From NCBI GenBank assembly GCA_944384905.1, contig CALWVE010000033.1, positions 31,697-95,696 on the forward strand: a DNA stretch of 64,000 nucleotides, read 5' to 3'. The stretch comes from an uncultured Clostridia bacterium (GTDB lineage Bacteria > Bacillota > Clostridia > Oscillospirales > Acutalibacteraceae). Positions within the stretch are counted from its first letter, which is position 1. Every line of letters starts with the position of its first letter. Below the pieces are notes generated by a model. The model saw only the letters and a program-made list of their open reading frames with translations. It made no database searches and had not been told where the DNA came from. Both the position numbers and the translations under genes were made by a program. This document shows positions 53,876-62,289 of this stretch, one piece after another.

Positions 53876-54958
53876 TTATTTTTCCGGGACGCCGTACCGG
53901 CGCAGCAGCGTTTGCGCTTCTTCCACGGTTTTAACGTCCAGGCTGTTCAGATAAAACTGACCGTCCGGCACAGCGCGGCGAACCGCTTCAAAATCCTCAT
54001 GGCCGCAATACAAAAACATGCGTTTACCGGCTTCGTGAATCCGGCGGTAAACATCCAGCCAGTGCGGCGCCGTGGACTGACCGTCTCCGTAGACCCACTG
54101 CACGGCGTTCAGTTCCGGAATCGCCAGAATATCATCGAGATGATTCAGTTCTCCGATTCCGTCGAGGTGATAAATCGTATCCTCCAGTTCTTTGCAGTCC
54201 TTTTCCAGATCAGGCAGCACAAACTGGCGGAACATCGGATTGCCGATCATATAAGAGAAATCACACTGAATGATGTACGATGTCCTGTCGCTGAATATCC
54301 CCGACCAGTTGCTGCACCCGGGATTAACAGGCTGCAAAGCCTGATACAGATCCCGATACGCTTCCATCCAGGCTGTGCGCGCTTCGCGGCACAGACGCAG
54401 CACTTCTTCCGGTTCGTCGTACAGCGCATACAACAGATTTTCGCTTTCACAGAAACTGGCGACCACATCCATGACGCCACCGAGGTCGGGCATACCGAGC
54501 AGCACAGAACTGCCCCAGCGTTCCTGCGCAGCGCGGTAAATCGCCTTGATCCGCTGTACCCACTTATTTTCAGGGTCGTAGCGAATCTGAATTTCTTCGA
54601 GCGGAAGCTCTTCTTCGGGGAAAAACCAGACGCGGCCGCTGCTGTTATCGAGTTTTGCCCCGCAGAATGCGGCCAGCACACCCGGCCCGAAGAAATCGAA
54701 ATTCCACATGGGAAAACCATCGCCCAGAAATTCAAACTGCGACAATTCGTAGTCCACGGCATCAACCACGGCTTCAGGTGAAATCGAAAAATCGTGGCAA
54801 TTGCTTTGAGCCGGAAATGGCGCAGCCGGTGCCGGGCGATCCGGCTGATGACAGCGCACAGCCGCTTTAACCAGCGGGCGATCGAGTGTGCCGTCCCACC
54901 AGGCACGGTAATTCTTGCGAACCGCTTCCCAGCGATCCTGTGAAAAATGAATGCTCAT
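53876..54958 (-). CDS. Uroporphyrinogen decarboxylase-family protein (paralogue 3)
   Basis: 360 residues, last gene of a three-gene URO-D operon. It opens with FSQDRWEAVRKNYRAWWDGTLDRPLV, a variant N-terminus of one clade. The position of the zinc-binding motif reads HLDG (in IYHLDGIGELNHLDDIL), retaining His but not Cys. The C-terminus (FYLNSLDVKTVEEAQTLLRRYG) is shorter and lacks the DHxxP element. Clearly distinct from paralogues 4 and 5 despite adjacency. GGGAGG precedes the ATG; 29 bases from gene 4. Confidence 0.82.
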   Translation of the reverse strand: MSIHFSQDRWEAVRKNYRAWWDGTLDRPLVKAAVRCHQPDRPAPAAPFPAQSNCHDFSISPEAVVDAVDYELSQFEFLGDGFPMWNFDFFGPGVLAAFCGAKLDNSSGRVWFFPEEELPLEEIQIRYDPENKWVQRIKAIYRAAQERWGSSVLLGMPDLGGVMDVVASFCESENLLYALYDEPEEVLRLCREARTAWMEAYRDLYQALQPVNPGCSNWSGIFSDRTSYIIQCDFSYMIGNPMFRQFVLPDLEKDCKELEDTIYHLDGIGELNHLDDILAIPELNAVQWVYGDGQSTAPHWLDVYRRIHEAGKRMFLYCGHEDFEAVRRAVPDGQFYLNSLDVKTVEEAQTLLRRYGVPEK

Positions 54959-54987
54959 GTTATGCTCCTCCCATTCCGGATGCCCTT

Positions 54988-56046
54988 TCAGCGTCCGGCC
55001 ATTTTTTCATAACATTCATTATACCACAAAGCGTTGTCCACGGGAGTATTTGCGGGAATATGATTGCCCACCGCCATAAAGAAACCGGGGCACTTTTTGC
55101 CGATATCCATGCAACGCTTGACTTCACGGTAGATATCGTCGCGGCTGCCCATCAGCAAAACACGCGTATCTGCGTTGCCGATAAAGGAATGTGTTTTACC
55201 ATATTTTTCCGCGATATAGGCCATATCGGTCGTGGGTTCCAAAACGAATCCATGGAAACCGCAGTCGGCAATATCGTCGACAAAGGTAGTGTAGGTTCCG
55301 TCGGAGGTGAAGACAACCTTTTTGCCCGCCTCAAGCAGCGGCTGGAGATACTTTTTATAATTGGGGAAAATATACCGGCGGTACCAATCCGGATGGAGGA
55401 AAGGGCCTTCCGTCCACACAATATCGTCGTGCAGCATGATAACCGGCGAATCACACTTTGCCAACGCCTTCATATACTGCATGACCCAGCTTGCATACCG
55501 GTCGGCCACATCGCCGAACGCTTTCGGGTCCATACCCGCCGCCGTAAGCAAAAGATCCCAACCGAACAAATCGATCAGACCCGACATGCAGGTGACGTAC
55601 ACGCCATCCATATTGACGGCGTCGTCCCAGAACGCGCATTTTTCGCGGTAACGGCGATTGAGCATCGCGACCGTTTCGGCTTCGTCAATCGCGCCCAGCG
55701 CTTCCCAGGGATCAAACCCGAGCACGTCGTCTTCGTCTTCAAACATGCTCTTCCCTACTTCGCGGAAATCGGAGCCGCCCGCCGCATACACGGCATGACC
55801 CATATCCGTATAATACCGGCCGAAAACGTCGTGGCTGATATCGACACTCCACATAAAATCGAACTGCCAGGCTTTCAGAAAAGCCTGCTGCGCTTTTTTC
55901 CAGGTTTCGGCGTCGCTTTGGGCGGTTACCTGAATTCCCGTAACCCGGCTCACCAGCTCGGGATGACCCAAAACAGAGTATTCAGTCCGCGGAACCCGAT
56001 CGGGCATTTCCAGATTCAGCGCTTTCATACCGTCGCTTTTCGACAT
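54988..56046 (-). CDS. Uroporphyrinogen decarboxylase-family protein (paralogue 4)
   Basis: 352 residues, middle gene of the operon. N-terminus KSDGMKALNLEMPDRVPRTEYS is typical of PF01208 members. Zinc position reads TSDG (in VVFTSDGTYTTFVDDIADCG), so both ligands are missing; then IGNADTRVLLMG and VGNHIPANTPVDNALWY. AGGGAG precedes the ATG, 15 bases after gene 5. Substrate unknown. Confidence 0.85.
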   Translation of the reverse strand: MSKSDGMKALNLEMPDRVPRTEYSVLGHPELVSRVTGIQVTAQSDAETWKKAQQAFLKAWQFDFMWSVDISHDVFGRYYTDMGHAVYAAGGSDFREVGKSMFEDEDDVLGFDPWEALGAIDEAETVAMLNRRYREKCAFWDDAVNMDGVYVTCMSGLIDLFGWDLLLTAAGMDPKAFGDVADRYASWVMQYMKALAKCDSPVIMLHDDIVWTEGPFLHPDWYRRYIFPNYKKYLQPLLEAGKKVVFTSDGTYTTFVDDIADCGFHGFVLEPTTDMAYIAEKYGKTHSFIGNADTRVLLMGSRDDIYREVKRCMDIGKKCPGFFMAVGNHIPANTPVDNALWYNECYEKMAGR

Positions 56047-56061
56047 GATTTTTCCCTCCTT

Positions 56062-57066
56062 TTACCGAATACCGGACAGCTCGGCTGCCGTATCGATCAG
56101 GGCACACAAGTTTTCAAACGGAACGTCCTTCTGAATTTCCTGCGAGGGCGCGGTGATGTATCCGCCGCCGCGGGAAAGAGCACCGGCCACTTTAAGCGTT
56201 TCTGCGCGCACCTGCTCGGGCGTGCCGTAAGGCAGAATCTGCTGCGTGCTGACGCCGCCCCAGAAGCAAATGCGGTCGCCGACTTCTTCTTTGATTTTGT
56301 AAATATCCATGCATTCGGGCTGAATGGGATTGAGCACATCCACGCCCATTTCCTTGAGATCGGGCAGGATGCGGCGGATGTCGCCGCAGGAATGCACCCA
56401 CACGTCCAGTCCGGCACTGCGGATCAATTCGTATTCCTGAATCTCACCCGGGCGGATCAGCTCACGCCAAGTAGTCGGCGACATCAACAGGTCTTTCTGC
56501 GAACCCCAGTCACTGCCCAGCAAAATACCGTCGAGGCCCGGCGTATGGATGATATTTTCAAGCATCACCATGTTTTTATGGATGATAAATTTGAGAAGCT
56601 TTTCGGCGTATTCGGGATCGCCTGCCAGATCGGCCAGGAAATTTTCAATCCCGCGTGCAAAATTGGCTTTTTCAAAGTGGCTGCCCCAGATGGTGACCAG
56701 AATGTAAGCATCGGTCGATTCTTTGAGCGCTTTCACCTGTTTGGCAAACGCTTCATAGCTGCCTGTGCCGATCGTTTTGGGCAGGAAATCGGGCGCTTCT
56801 TCCTCTGCATAAGCCGGAGGCAGATCGTACCACTGCCACCAAGGGCACGAAACCGTGAGCACATGATTGCCGATTCCGTAATAAACGGCATGGCGGCGAG
56901 AAATCTCGCCGGCGAGATAACGCTCGCGCACATCGCCCTTTACATAGCGTTCAAACAGCGGATCAAAATATTTCTCTATGCCTTCGCCGTCCAGATGAAT
57001 GCACGACGGGATAAATTCCGTCTGCCGATGGTCAATCGCGGCGCGGACTTTTTCGTAACGATTCAT
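56062..57066 (-). CDS. Uroporphyrinogen decarboxylase/MtaA-like protein (paralogue 5)
   Basis: 334 residues, first gene of the operon. It alone keeps the methyltransferase His-x-Cys: VHSCGDIRRILPDLKEMG near residue 223. LNPIQPECMDIYKIKEE and CFWGGVSTQQILPYGTPEQV follow, close to MtaA/MtbA and O-demethylase-type enzymes. The third zinc ligand, usually Cys in SPGCE, seems replaced (TAPSQEIQKDVPFENL), though C in ENLCALID is near. It may transfer methyl groups with a corrinoid partner encoded elsewhere. AGGGAGG precedes the ATG. Confidence 0.87.
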   Translation of the reverse strand: MNRYEKVRAAIDHRQTEFIPSCIHLDGEGIEKYFDPLFERYVKGDVRERYLAGEISRRHAVYYGIGNHVLTVSCPWWQWYDLPPAYAEEEAPDFLPKTIGTGSYEAFAKQVKALKESTDAYILVTIWGSHFEKANFARGIENFLADLAGDPEYAEKLLKFIIHKNMVMLENIIHTPGLDGILLGSDWGSQKDLLMSPTTWRELIRPGEIQEYELIRSAGLDVWVHSCGDIRRILPDLKEMGVDVLNPIQPECMDIYKIKEEVGDRICFWGGVSTQQILPYGTPEQVRAETLKVAGALSRGGGYITAPSQEIQKDVPFENLCALIDTAAELSGIR

Positions 57067-57119
57067 GAAAAGTTCCTCCCTGTTGCCGGGCTATACCCCC
57101 GAGCATAGTCTTTTTTCAC

Positions 57120-57176
57120 ATTATAGCAAAACCGGCCGGATGTTCAATTGACAATCCAGCCAGTTTATTGTATTCT
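57120..57176. promoter_or_regulatory. Divergent promoter pair between URO-D operon and AraC gene
   Basis: Minus: TTGAAC (57142-57147), 16-base spacer, TATAAT (57120-57125), for the URO-D 5-4-3 operon. Plus: TTGACA (57148-57153), 17-base spacer, TATTCT (57171-57176), for the AraC gene. The -35 boxes abut in the near-palindrome TGTTCAATTGACA, so binding there would affect both. Confidence 0.8.
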
Positions 57177-57202
57177 TGAGACATTTGAAGGAGATGAATG
57201 AG

Positions 57203-58075
57203 ATGCGCGTTTATGATATTACCGCCCGTCCAGACGACAGTTTTCCGTTTTCGGCAGAAACCAGCTGCATGAACGGATTTTTCCCCGATCATGCGCACAA
57301 CTATACCGAACTGATCGTGGTGCTCGGCGGCACAGGCTGGCACTGTTCCGAAAATGAGCGCTGCCGGCTGGAAGCGGGAGCAGTGGTCACGGTTCCTCCG
57401 CCGCTGACGCACCGGATCGAAGACATGGATAACCTGAAAATCTATGTTTTGAAATTCGACCTCAACGGCCTGATGGCCTGCGACTATGACCTGAAAAACG
57501 ATCCGGGTTTCCGCTCGCTGTTTGTACAGTGTCCGCCCGCTCTGCGTCATCAGGCGCCGGGCGAACCGCTGATGCTCGACGCCGATCAGCTGGCTCATGT
57601 TACCGATCTGATTGGCGTAATGACGCAGGAATTCCGGGAGCGCAAACCGGGCTACAAAGTAATCATCCGCACCCATCTGCTGGCGCTTACGGCTTATCTT
57701 TCGCGCTGTTTTCTGCCCAGCCAGAACAGCCTGTCGCTTCAAATGGAAAAGATCCTGCCCACGGTTACCTATATGGAAGAAAACCTGCACCGGAGCATCC
57801 GTGTTCCGGAGCTGGCCGAGCAGGTTTTCCTTTCTACCCGGCAATACGACCGGATTTTTAAAGAAGTCTACGGAACTTCTCCCAACACCTATCTAACACA
57901 ATTGCGGCTTTACCGCGCCTGCCAGCTGATGGCCGCGCGCTCCTGCCCGCTGGGGGAAATCTGGGAAAAATGCGGATTTACAGACAACCCGTTTTTCTAT
58001 AAAAAATTCAAAGCGTTCTTCGGCATCACGCCCCGCGAATATCAGCAATGGCTGGTGCCTTCCATTCAGGACTGA
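57203..58075 (+). CDS. AraC family regulator adjoining URO-D operon 5-4-3
   Basis: 290 residues from the ATG at 57203, 9 bases after AAGGAG. N-terminal cupin (FFPDHAHNYTELIVVLGGTGWH ... LEAGAVVTVPPPLTHRIE) and the C-terminal pair of helix-turn-helices (IRVPELAEQVFLSTRQYDRIFKEVYGTSPNTY and EIWEKCGFTDNPFFYKKFKAFFGITPREYQ). Divergent from the three-gene URO-D operon and tail-to-tail with URO-D 6 (1 base between stops). Confidence 0.88.
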   Translation: MRVYDITARPDDSFPFSAETSCMNGFFPDHAHNYTELIVVLGGTGWHCSENERCRLEAGAVVTVPPPLTHRIEDMDNLKIYVLKFDLNGLMACDYDLKNDPGFRSLFVQCPPALRHQAPGEPLMLDADQLAHVTDLIGVMTQEFRERKPGYKVIIRTHLLALTAYLSRCFLPSQNSLSLQMEKILPTVTYMEENLHRSIRVPELAEQVFLSTRQYDRIFKEVYGTSPNTYLTQLRLYRACQLMAARSCPLGEIWEKCGFTDNPFFYKKFKAFFGITPREYQQWLVPSIQD

Positions 58076-58076
58076 T

Positions 58077-59072
58077 TCAGCGAACGGCCTTTTCGGCGTA
58101 TTCTTTGAGCAGGCGCACATAGATGCGATACTGTTCCACGGAAACGTCCGGCGGCGTCTGGTGGTCTACGCTAGGCACATACCGGCCGCTGCGCATGGCG
58201 GGCAGTACGCGCTCAAATTCGCGCCGCATGGCTTCTTCGCCCAAATGCATAATCGTTTTGTCGTAGCCGCCTACCATCAGCCAGTCGGGATGATTGCTGC
58301 GGATACGGTTGACATCCACACCGGCCTGACGTTCCAGCGGCAGAACGCCTTCGATACCGGCTTCTTTAAACCACGGGATCAGCGGTTCCACATTGCCGTC
58401 GGTATCGATCAGCACACGCACGCCGAAATCTTTGAGCACCGGGATAATCTGGCGGTAATACGGCAGCATGAATGTATCGAACAGTTCTTTGGAAATCATC
58501 GGGCCATGATTGTAGGACATATCTTCGGCGAAGGTCATGAACTCCGGTTTCATGATAGGCAGCAGTCTTTCGAGTGCGCGCAGATGATACGCCGTGAGTT
58601 CGCGGTTCATGCGATGCATCAGTTCCGGCTCATCGTAAAAAGCATACAGATGATTTTCGATACCGAACAACGTACGCGGGAACCAGAAAAAGCCTTCGAG
58701 CGTCAGCCATTCGGCAAAATCGCCGCGCTCGTGGCCTGCCTGCCATTCGGTGGCGCGCGCAACCGCTTCATCGATGTTTTGGTCGTTGTACAAGCCGTAC
58801 AGCATCGATTCATACTGCTCCTCGTCTTCCAGAATGCCGGCGCCATGCGAAACAGGCTGCGGCAATTCACGGCTGCGGGGTCTGAGCCAGATCTGGCGAA
58901 GCGGGTCCAGCCCGAAATAATTCTGCAAGGTATCGGGACCGGTCTGCGCCGGGGCGCCCTCGCCCTGCCAGCGCTCCATCGTCAAAGTCCACCAGCTTGC
59001 CCACTCTACAACAGGCAGACGATCCGGCTTTTCGCCGCCGAATACAGCCTGAAAACGCTCACGATTGGTCAT
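58077..59072 (-). CDS. Uroporphyrinogen decarboxylase-family protein (paralogue 6)
   Basis: 331 residues. Opens TNRERFQAVFGGEKPDRLPVVEW, PF01208-like. Zinc position reads DTDG (in VLIDTDGNVEPLIPWFKEAG) and the C-terminus VDHQTPPDVSVEQYRIYV matches paralogues 1 and 2. LMVGGYDKTIMHLGEEAM is the region before. AAGGAGG precedes the ATG. Monocistronic, divergent from the AraC gene at 59165 over 92 bases; a palindrome TAGTATACTA (59101-59110) lies between them and could supply -10 elements both ways. Confidence 0.87.
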   Translation of the reverse strand: MTNRERFQAVFGGEKPDRLPVVEWASWWTLTMERWQGEGAPAQTGPDTLQNYFGLDPLRQIWLRPRSRELPQPVSHGAGILEDEEQYESMLYGLYNDQNIDEAVARATEWQAGHERGDFAEWLTLEGFFWFPRTLFGIENHLYAFYDEPELMHRMNRELTAYHLRALERLLPIMKPEFMTFAEDMSYNHGPMISKELFDTFMLPYYRQIIPVLKDFGVRVLIDTDGNVEPLIPWFKEAGIEGVLPLERQAGVDVNRIRSNHPDWLMVGGYDKTIMHLGEEAMRREFERVLPAMRSGRYVPSVDHQTPPDVSVEQYRIYVRLLKEYAEKAVR

Positions 59073-59164
59073 AAAAAAGCCTCCTTGCTTTTGCTGACCT
59101 TAGTATACTACCAAACCGCTCAACATGAAAACCGGTGTTTTTGCTCTTTTTAGGGGGGATTTTT

Positions 59165-60022
59165 GTGAACGATGCGTTTACCATGAACAGCAGCTTTTCC
59201 ATTCGTACGCAGTCTGTGGCTTTGCCCGGCATTGCGCATTCCCATACGTTTCTCGAGCTGGCCTATATCCGCAAAGGCTGGACCCGGCACACGCTCAACG
59301 GCGTTTCCAGGCGGCTGTGTGCGGGCGACGTGATTCTGGTGGACTTTGGCGAAACACACAGCTACGACAGCGGCAGCGAAGATCTCACCGTGACAAACTG
59401 TCTGTTCCAGCCCGCGATGATCGATGCCTCGCTGGGCCACTGCCGCAGTTTTCCGGCACTGCTCGACAGTTGCATGCCCGATACGGGGTTTTCGGGCGGG
59501 TATGCCGGCAGCCGGGAAAAACTGTTTTACGACCGCGACGGGCGGATTGCCGCCGCGCTCGACCGGATGGAAGAAGAATGCCGTCAGCAGGACATTGGCT
59601 ATTACGCGATGCTGCGCGTGCTGCTGATTGACCTGTTGATTCAGTCGGTGCGTCTGCTTGGGATGCAGCCCGCCGAACGTCCGGGGATCGAAGTTTCCTG
59701 GATAACGGAGGAAATCCGCAAAAATCCGGCCGCCCCGCACGCGCTGACCCGATATGCCGAACGCTTCGCCATGCGGCCCGAAGCTCTCAGCCGTTTGTTC
59801 CATCGCCAAACCGGTGAAAATTTTGCCGAATATCTGCGCCGCAAACGGATTGAACTGGCCTGCCGCTTGCTGCTTGAGACCGATCAGCCCATCTCTGAAA
59901 TCGCACCGGCTTGCGGATATCTGGATGTGAAAACCTTCCGGGAAGCGTTTCGGCGTGTGGTGGGACAAGCCCCCCGCGAATACCGAAAAAGCCACGCTCA
60001 GCCGCTTATTCGCCTGATTTAA
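59165..60022 (+). CDS. AraC family regulator adjoining URO-D 6
   Basis: 285 residues from a GTG start at 59165 with AGGGGGG upstream. N-terminal cupin-like sensor (IAHSHTFLELAYIRKGWTRHT ... LCAGDVILVDFGETHSYD) and C-terminal helix-turn-helix pair (LTRYAERFAMRPEALSRLFHRQTGENFAEYL and ISEIAPACGYLDVKTFREAFRRVVGQAPREYR). It diverges from URO-D 6 and lies 197 bases before the ABC transporter operon on the same strand, so it could control either. Confidence 0.87.
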   Translation: MNDAFTMNSSFSIRTQSVALPGIAHSHTFLELAYIRKGWTRHTLNGVSRRLCAGDVILVDFGETHSYDSGSEDLTVTNCLFQPAMIDASLGHCRSFPALLDSCMPDTGFSGGYAGSREKLFYDRDGRIAAALDRMEEECRQQDIGYYAMLRVLLIDLLIQSVRLLGMQPAERPGIEVSWITEEIRKNPAAPHALTRYAERFAMRPEALSRLFHRQTGENFAEYLRRKRIELACRLLLETDQPISEIAPACGYLDVKTFREAFRRVVGQAPREYRKSHAQPLIRLI

Positions 60023-60132
60023 GCACCCTATTTCGTGAAAAAAGCCTATCTTTTTCTCTTTTTGGAATCATAATCGCAAAGATTGTGCAAAATAGAACAA
60101 TTCAACGCTTTAAATTGTCGCAGTTTACCATC

Positions 60133-60160
60133 TTGACGAATGACGAAAATGTTGTATGAT
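60133..60160 (+). promoter_or_regulatory. Promoter of the ABC transporter operon
   Basis: TTGACG (60133-60138), 16-base spacer, TATGAT (60155-60160), 60 bases before the substrate-binding protein gene. No known riboswitch seen in the short leader. Confidence 0.7.
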
Positions 60161-60219
60161 GAATGATATAGCCCGCACAAAAATCGGATGCGGGTCAAAG
60201 CAAACAGGGGTGGATTCTT

Positions 60220-61203
60220 ATGAACATCAAACGTTATTTGTCCGTATGCCTGGCTGCCCTGCTGATGGCAACCGGTCTTGTAGCCTGCGACAGCGCAAAC
60301 AGCGGCAGCTCCGGCGGAGGCGACGACGTCTTTTCAATCGGCGTTGTTCAGCTAACCAAACATAATGCGCTTGACGCCGCTTACGAAGGCTTTGTAGCCG
60401 CACTCGATGAAGCCGGTTACAGCGAAGAAAAAGGCAATCTGAAAATCGATTATCAGGTTGCAACCGGTAAAGCGGACGAATGCGTCACGATTTGCAACCA
60501 GTTTGTAGCCGATAAGGTTGATCTGATTCTGGCTATTGCAACAGACGCCGGACAGGCCGCTGTAAACGCCACTTCGGATATCCCGATTCTGGTAACGGCC
60601 GTCACCAATCCCGAAGCCGACGTACCCGGAGAAAATGTTTCCGGTACATCCGATATGGGTCCGATCGAAGATCAGATCTCTTTTGCCAAGGAGCTGTGCC
60701 CCGAACTGAAAACGCTCGGTATTCTGTACAACTCCGGCGAGCAGAACTCTAAATTCCAGGCCGAAAAAGCCATTGAAGCCGCCCAAAAGCTGGGGATCGG
60801 CTACAAGGAATTCACCGTAACGGCTTCCACCGAACTGCAGTCTGTTGTTGAATCGATGGCCGGTCAGGTTGAAGCCTGCTGGATTCCCACCGACAACACC
60901 TGCGCTTCCAACATGGATATCATCGGCGCTACCGCAAAAGATGCGCATGTGATGACGATCTGCGGCGAAGCGGGAATGGTTGATAACGGCGGTTTGGCCA
61001 CTTACGGCGCCGTTGATTATCTGGAACTGGGCAAACAGACCGGCGATATGGCTGTCCGCATCATCGAAGGCGCTTCCGTTTCGGATATGCCGATCGAATA
61101 TCAGTCGGCCGGCGAAGATGCCGAAATCGTTTTGAATCGCGAAGCTGCACAAGCTTTTGAAATTCCGCAGTCCGTTCTGGACAAAGCTACTTTTGCAGAA
61201 TAA
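60220..61203 (+). CDS. ABC transporter substrate-binding lipoprotein, TrpX-like
   Basis: 327 residues with a lipoprotein signal: basic start, hydrophobic core and lipobox LVAC with lipidated Cys at residue 24, then a Gly/Ser linker. The rest is the PF04392 periplasmic-binding-like fold: FSIGVVQLTKHNALDAAYEGFVAAL, VDLILAIATDAGQAAVNAT, PILVTAVTNPEADV, KTLGILYNSGEQNS, ACWIPTDNTCASNMD and GLATYGAVDYLELGKQTG. Relatives include the tryptophan carrier TrpX and uncharacterised importers; ligand uncertain. An attenuator follows, so it is likely made in excess over the permease. Confidence 0.9.
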   Translation: MNIKRYLSVCLAALLMATGLVACDSANSGSSGGGDDVFSIGVVQLTKHNALDAAYEGFVAALDEAGYSEEKGNLKIDYQVATGKADECVTICNQFVADKVDLILAIATDAGQAAVNATSDIPILVTAVTNPEADVPGENVSGTSDMGPIEDQISFAKELCPELKTLGILYNSGEQNSKFQAEKAIEAAQKLGIGYKEFTVTASTELQSVVESMAGQVEACWIPTDNTCASNMDIIGATAKDAHVMTICGEAGMVDNGGLATYGAVDYLELGKQTGDMAVRIIEGASVSDMPIEYQSAGEDAEIVLNREAAQAFEIPQSVLDKATFAE

Positions 61204-61216
61204 TCAAATCAATACA

Positions 61217-61262
61217 CGCGGGCCGGAAACAGCCAACCTCCGGCCCGCTGTCTCGTTTTAAA
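61217..61262 (+). terminator. Attenuator hairpin between binding protein and permease genes
   Basis: GCGGGCCGGA and TCCGGCCCGC form a perfect stem around 11 bases, followed by TGTCTCGTTTTA; a partial terminator. Confidence 0.75.
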
Positions 61263-61308
61263 ATCCGCCATTGGGGCGGAAGCAAAATAATTCCTGCCGG
61301 GAGAGTGT

Positions 61309-62289
61309 ATGAATATGACAGAGTTTTTACAAGCCAACGGACTTGTGCTGCTGGGCGGTGTGGCACAGGGACTTATTTGGGGCGTGATGGCCATCGGCGT
61401 CTATTTGACTTACCGCATTCTTGATTTTGCCGACCTTTCCGTAGAAGGTACGCTCGGTTTGGGCGCTGCCGTTTCGGCCGTATTAATTGAAGGCGGAATG
61501 AACCCGTTTGTCACACTGATATTTGCCACGCTGGCAGGTATGCTGGCCGGTTTGGCCACGGGTGTGTTCAATACCGTGTTCAAAATTCCTCCGATTCTGG
61601 CCGGTATCCTGACCATGATCGGGCTGTATTCGATCACCATCCGCGTATTGGGCGGCTCCGCCAGTATGTTTATTGCAGACAACCGCATCACCACCGGGCT
61701 GCGCAGTGTTCTGCAAAGCTGGGGGATTTTCCCGAAAGACTATCTGAACAACATCACGGTGACCATTCTGGGTATTGTGATTCTGGTTCTCTTGATCTGC
61801 TTCCTCTACTTCTTCTTTGGAACGGAAATCGGTACTTCCATTCGCGCCACGGGTGCTAATCCGCACATGGCGCGCGCTTTGGGCGTACCTACGAGCATCA
61901 TGGTTGTTTTGGCGCTTGTTATCTCCAATGGTCTCGTCGGACTTTCCGGCGCGCTGATTGCCCAAACACAAGGCAGCGCTGATGTACAGCTGGGACAGGG
62001 TTCCATCGTAATCGGCTTGGCTTCTATTATCATCGGCGAAGTGATCTTCTGCCGCAAAGACCACAGCTTTGGCTATAAGCTCTCTATGGTTGTGGTAGGT
62101 TCTATCATTTATCGTATTATTTATGCCGTTACGCTGCGTATCGGCCTCAAAGCCAGCGACACCAAGCTGATTACCGCTTTGATCGTGTTGATCGCTCTGG
62201 CCGTTCCGGTTATCAAAAACGCCATCCAGACCCGCAGCCTGCGGATTGCCAACGATAAAAAATATGCGGGAGGAAACGCCGATGCTTAA
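61309..62289 (+). CDS. ABC transporter permease, TrpY-like
   Basis: 326 residues with about nine membrane helices, BPD_transp_2 (PF02653) type. It starts with GLVLLGGVAQGLIWGVMAIGVYLTYRILDFADLSVEGT, the usual opening, and carries ATGANPHMARALGVPTS, the coupling loop contacting the ATPase. GGGAGAG precedes the ATG. Its 3' end overlaps the ATPase start by 8 bases. Confidence 0.92.
   Translation: MNMTEFLQANGLVLLGGVAQGLIWGVMAIGVYLTYRILDFADLSVEGTLGLGAAVSAVLIEGGMNPFVTLIFATLAGMLAGLATGVFNTVFKIPPILAGILTMIGLYSITIRVLGGSASMFIADNRITTGLRSVLQSWGIFPKDYLNNITVTILGIVILVLLICFLYFFFGTEIGTSIRATGANPHMARALGVPTSIMVVLALVISNGLVGLSGALIAQTQGSADVQLGQGSIVIGLASIIIGEVIFCRKDHSFGYKLSMVVVGSIIYRIIYAVTLRIGLKASDTKLITALIVLIALAVPVIKNAIQTRSLRIANDKKYAGGNADA

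Noticed and set aside
54886..57108. 740-codon open frame on the plus strand
   Set aside because: It is antisense to three URO-D genes that have ribosome sites and family motifs; the frame shows no recognisable domain and follows the third-base composition of the opposite strand.
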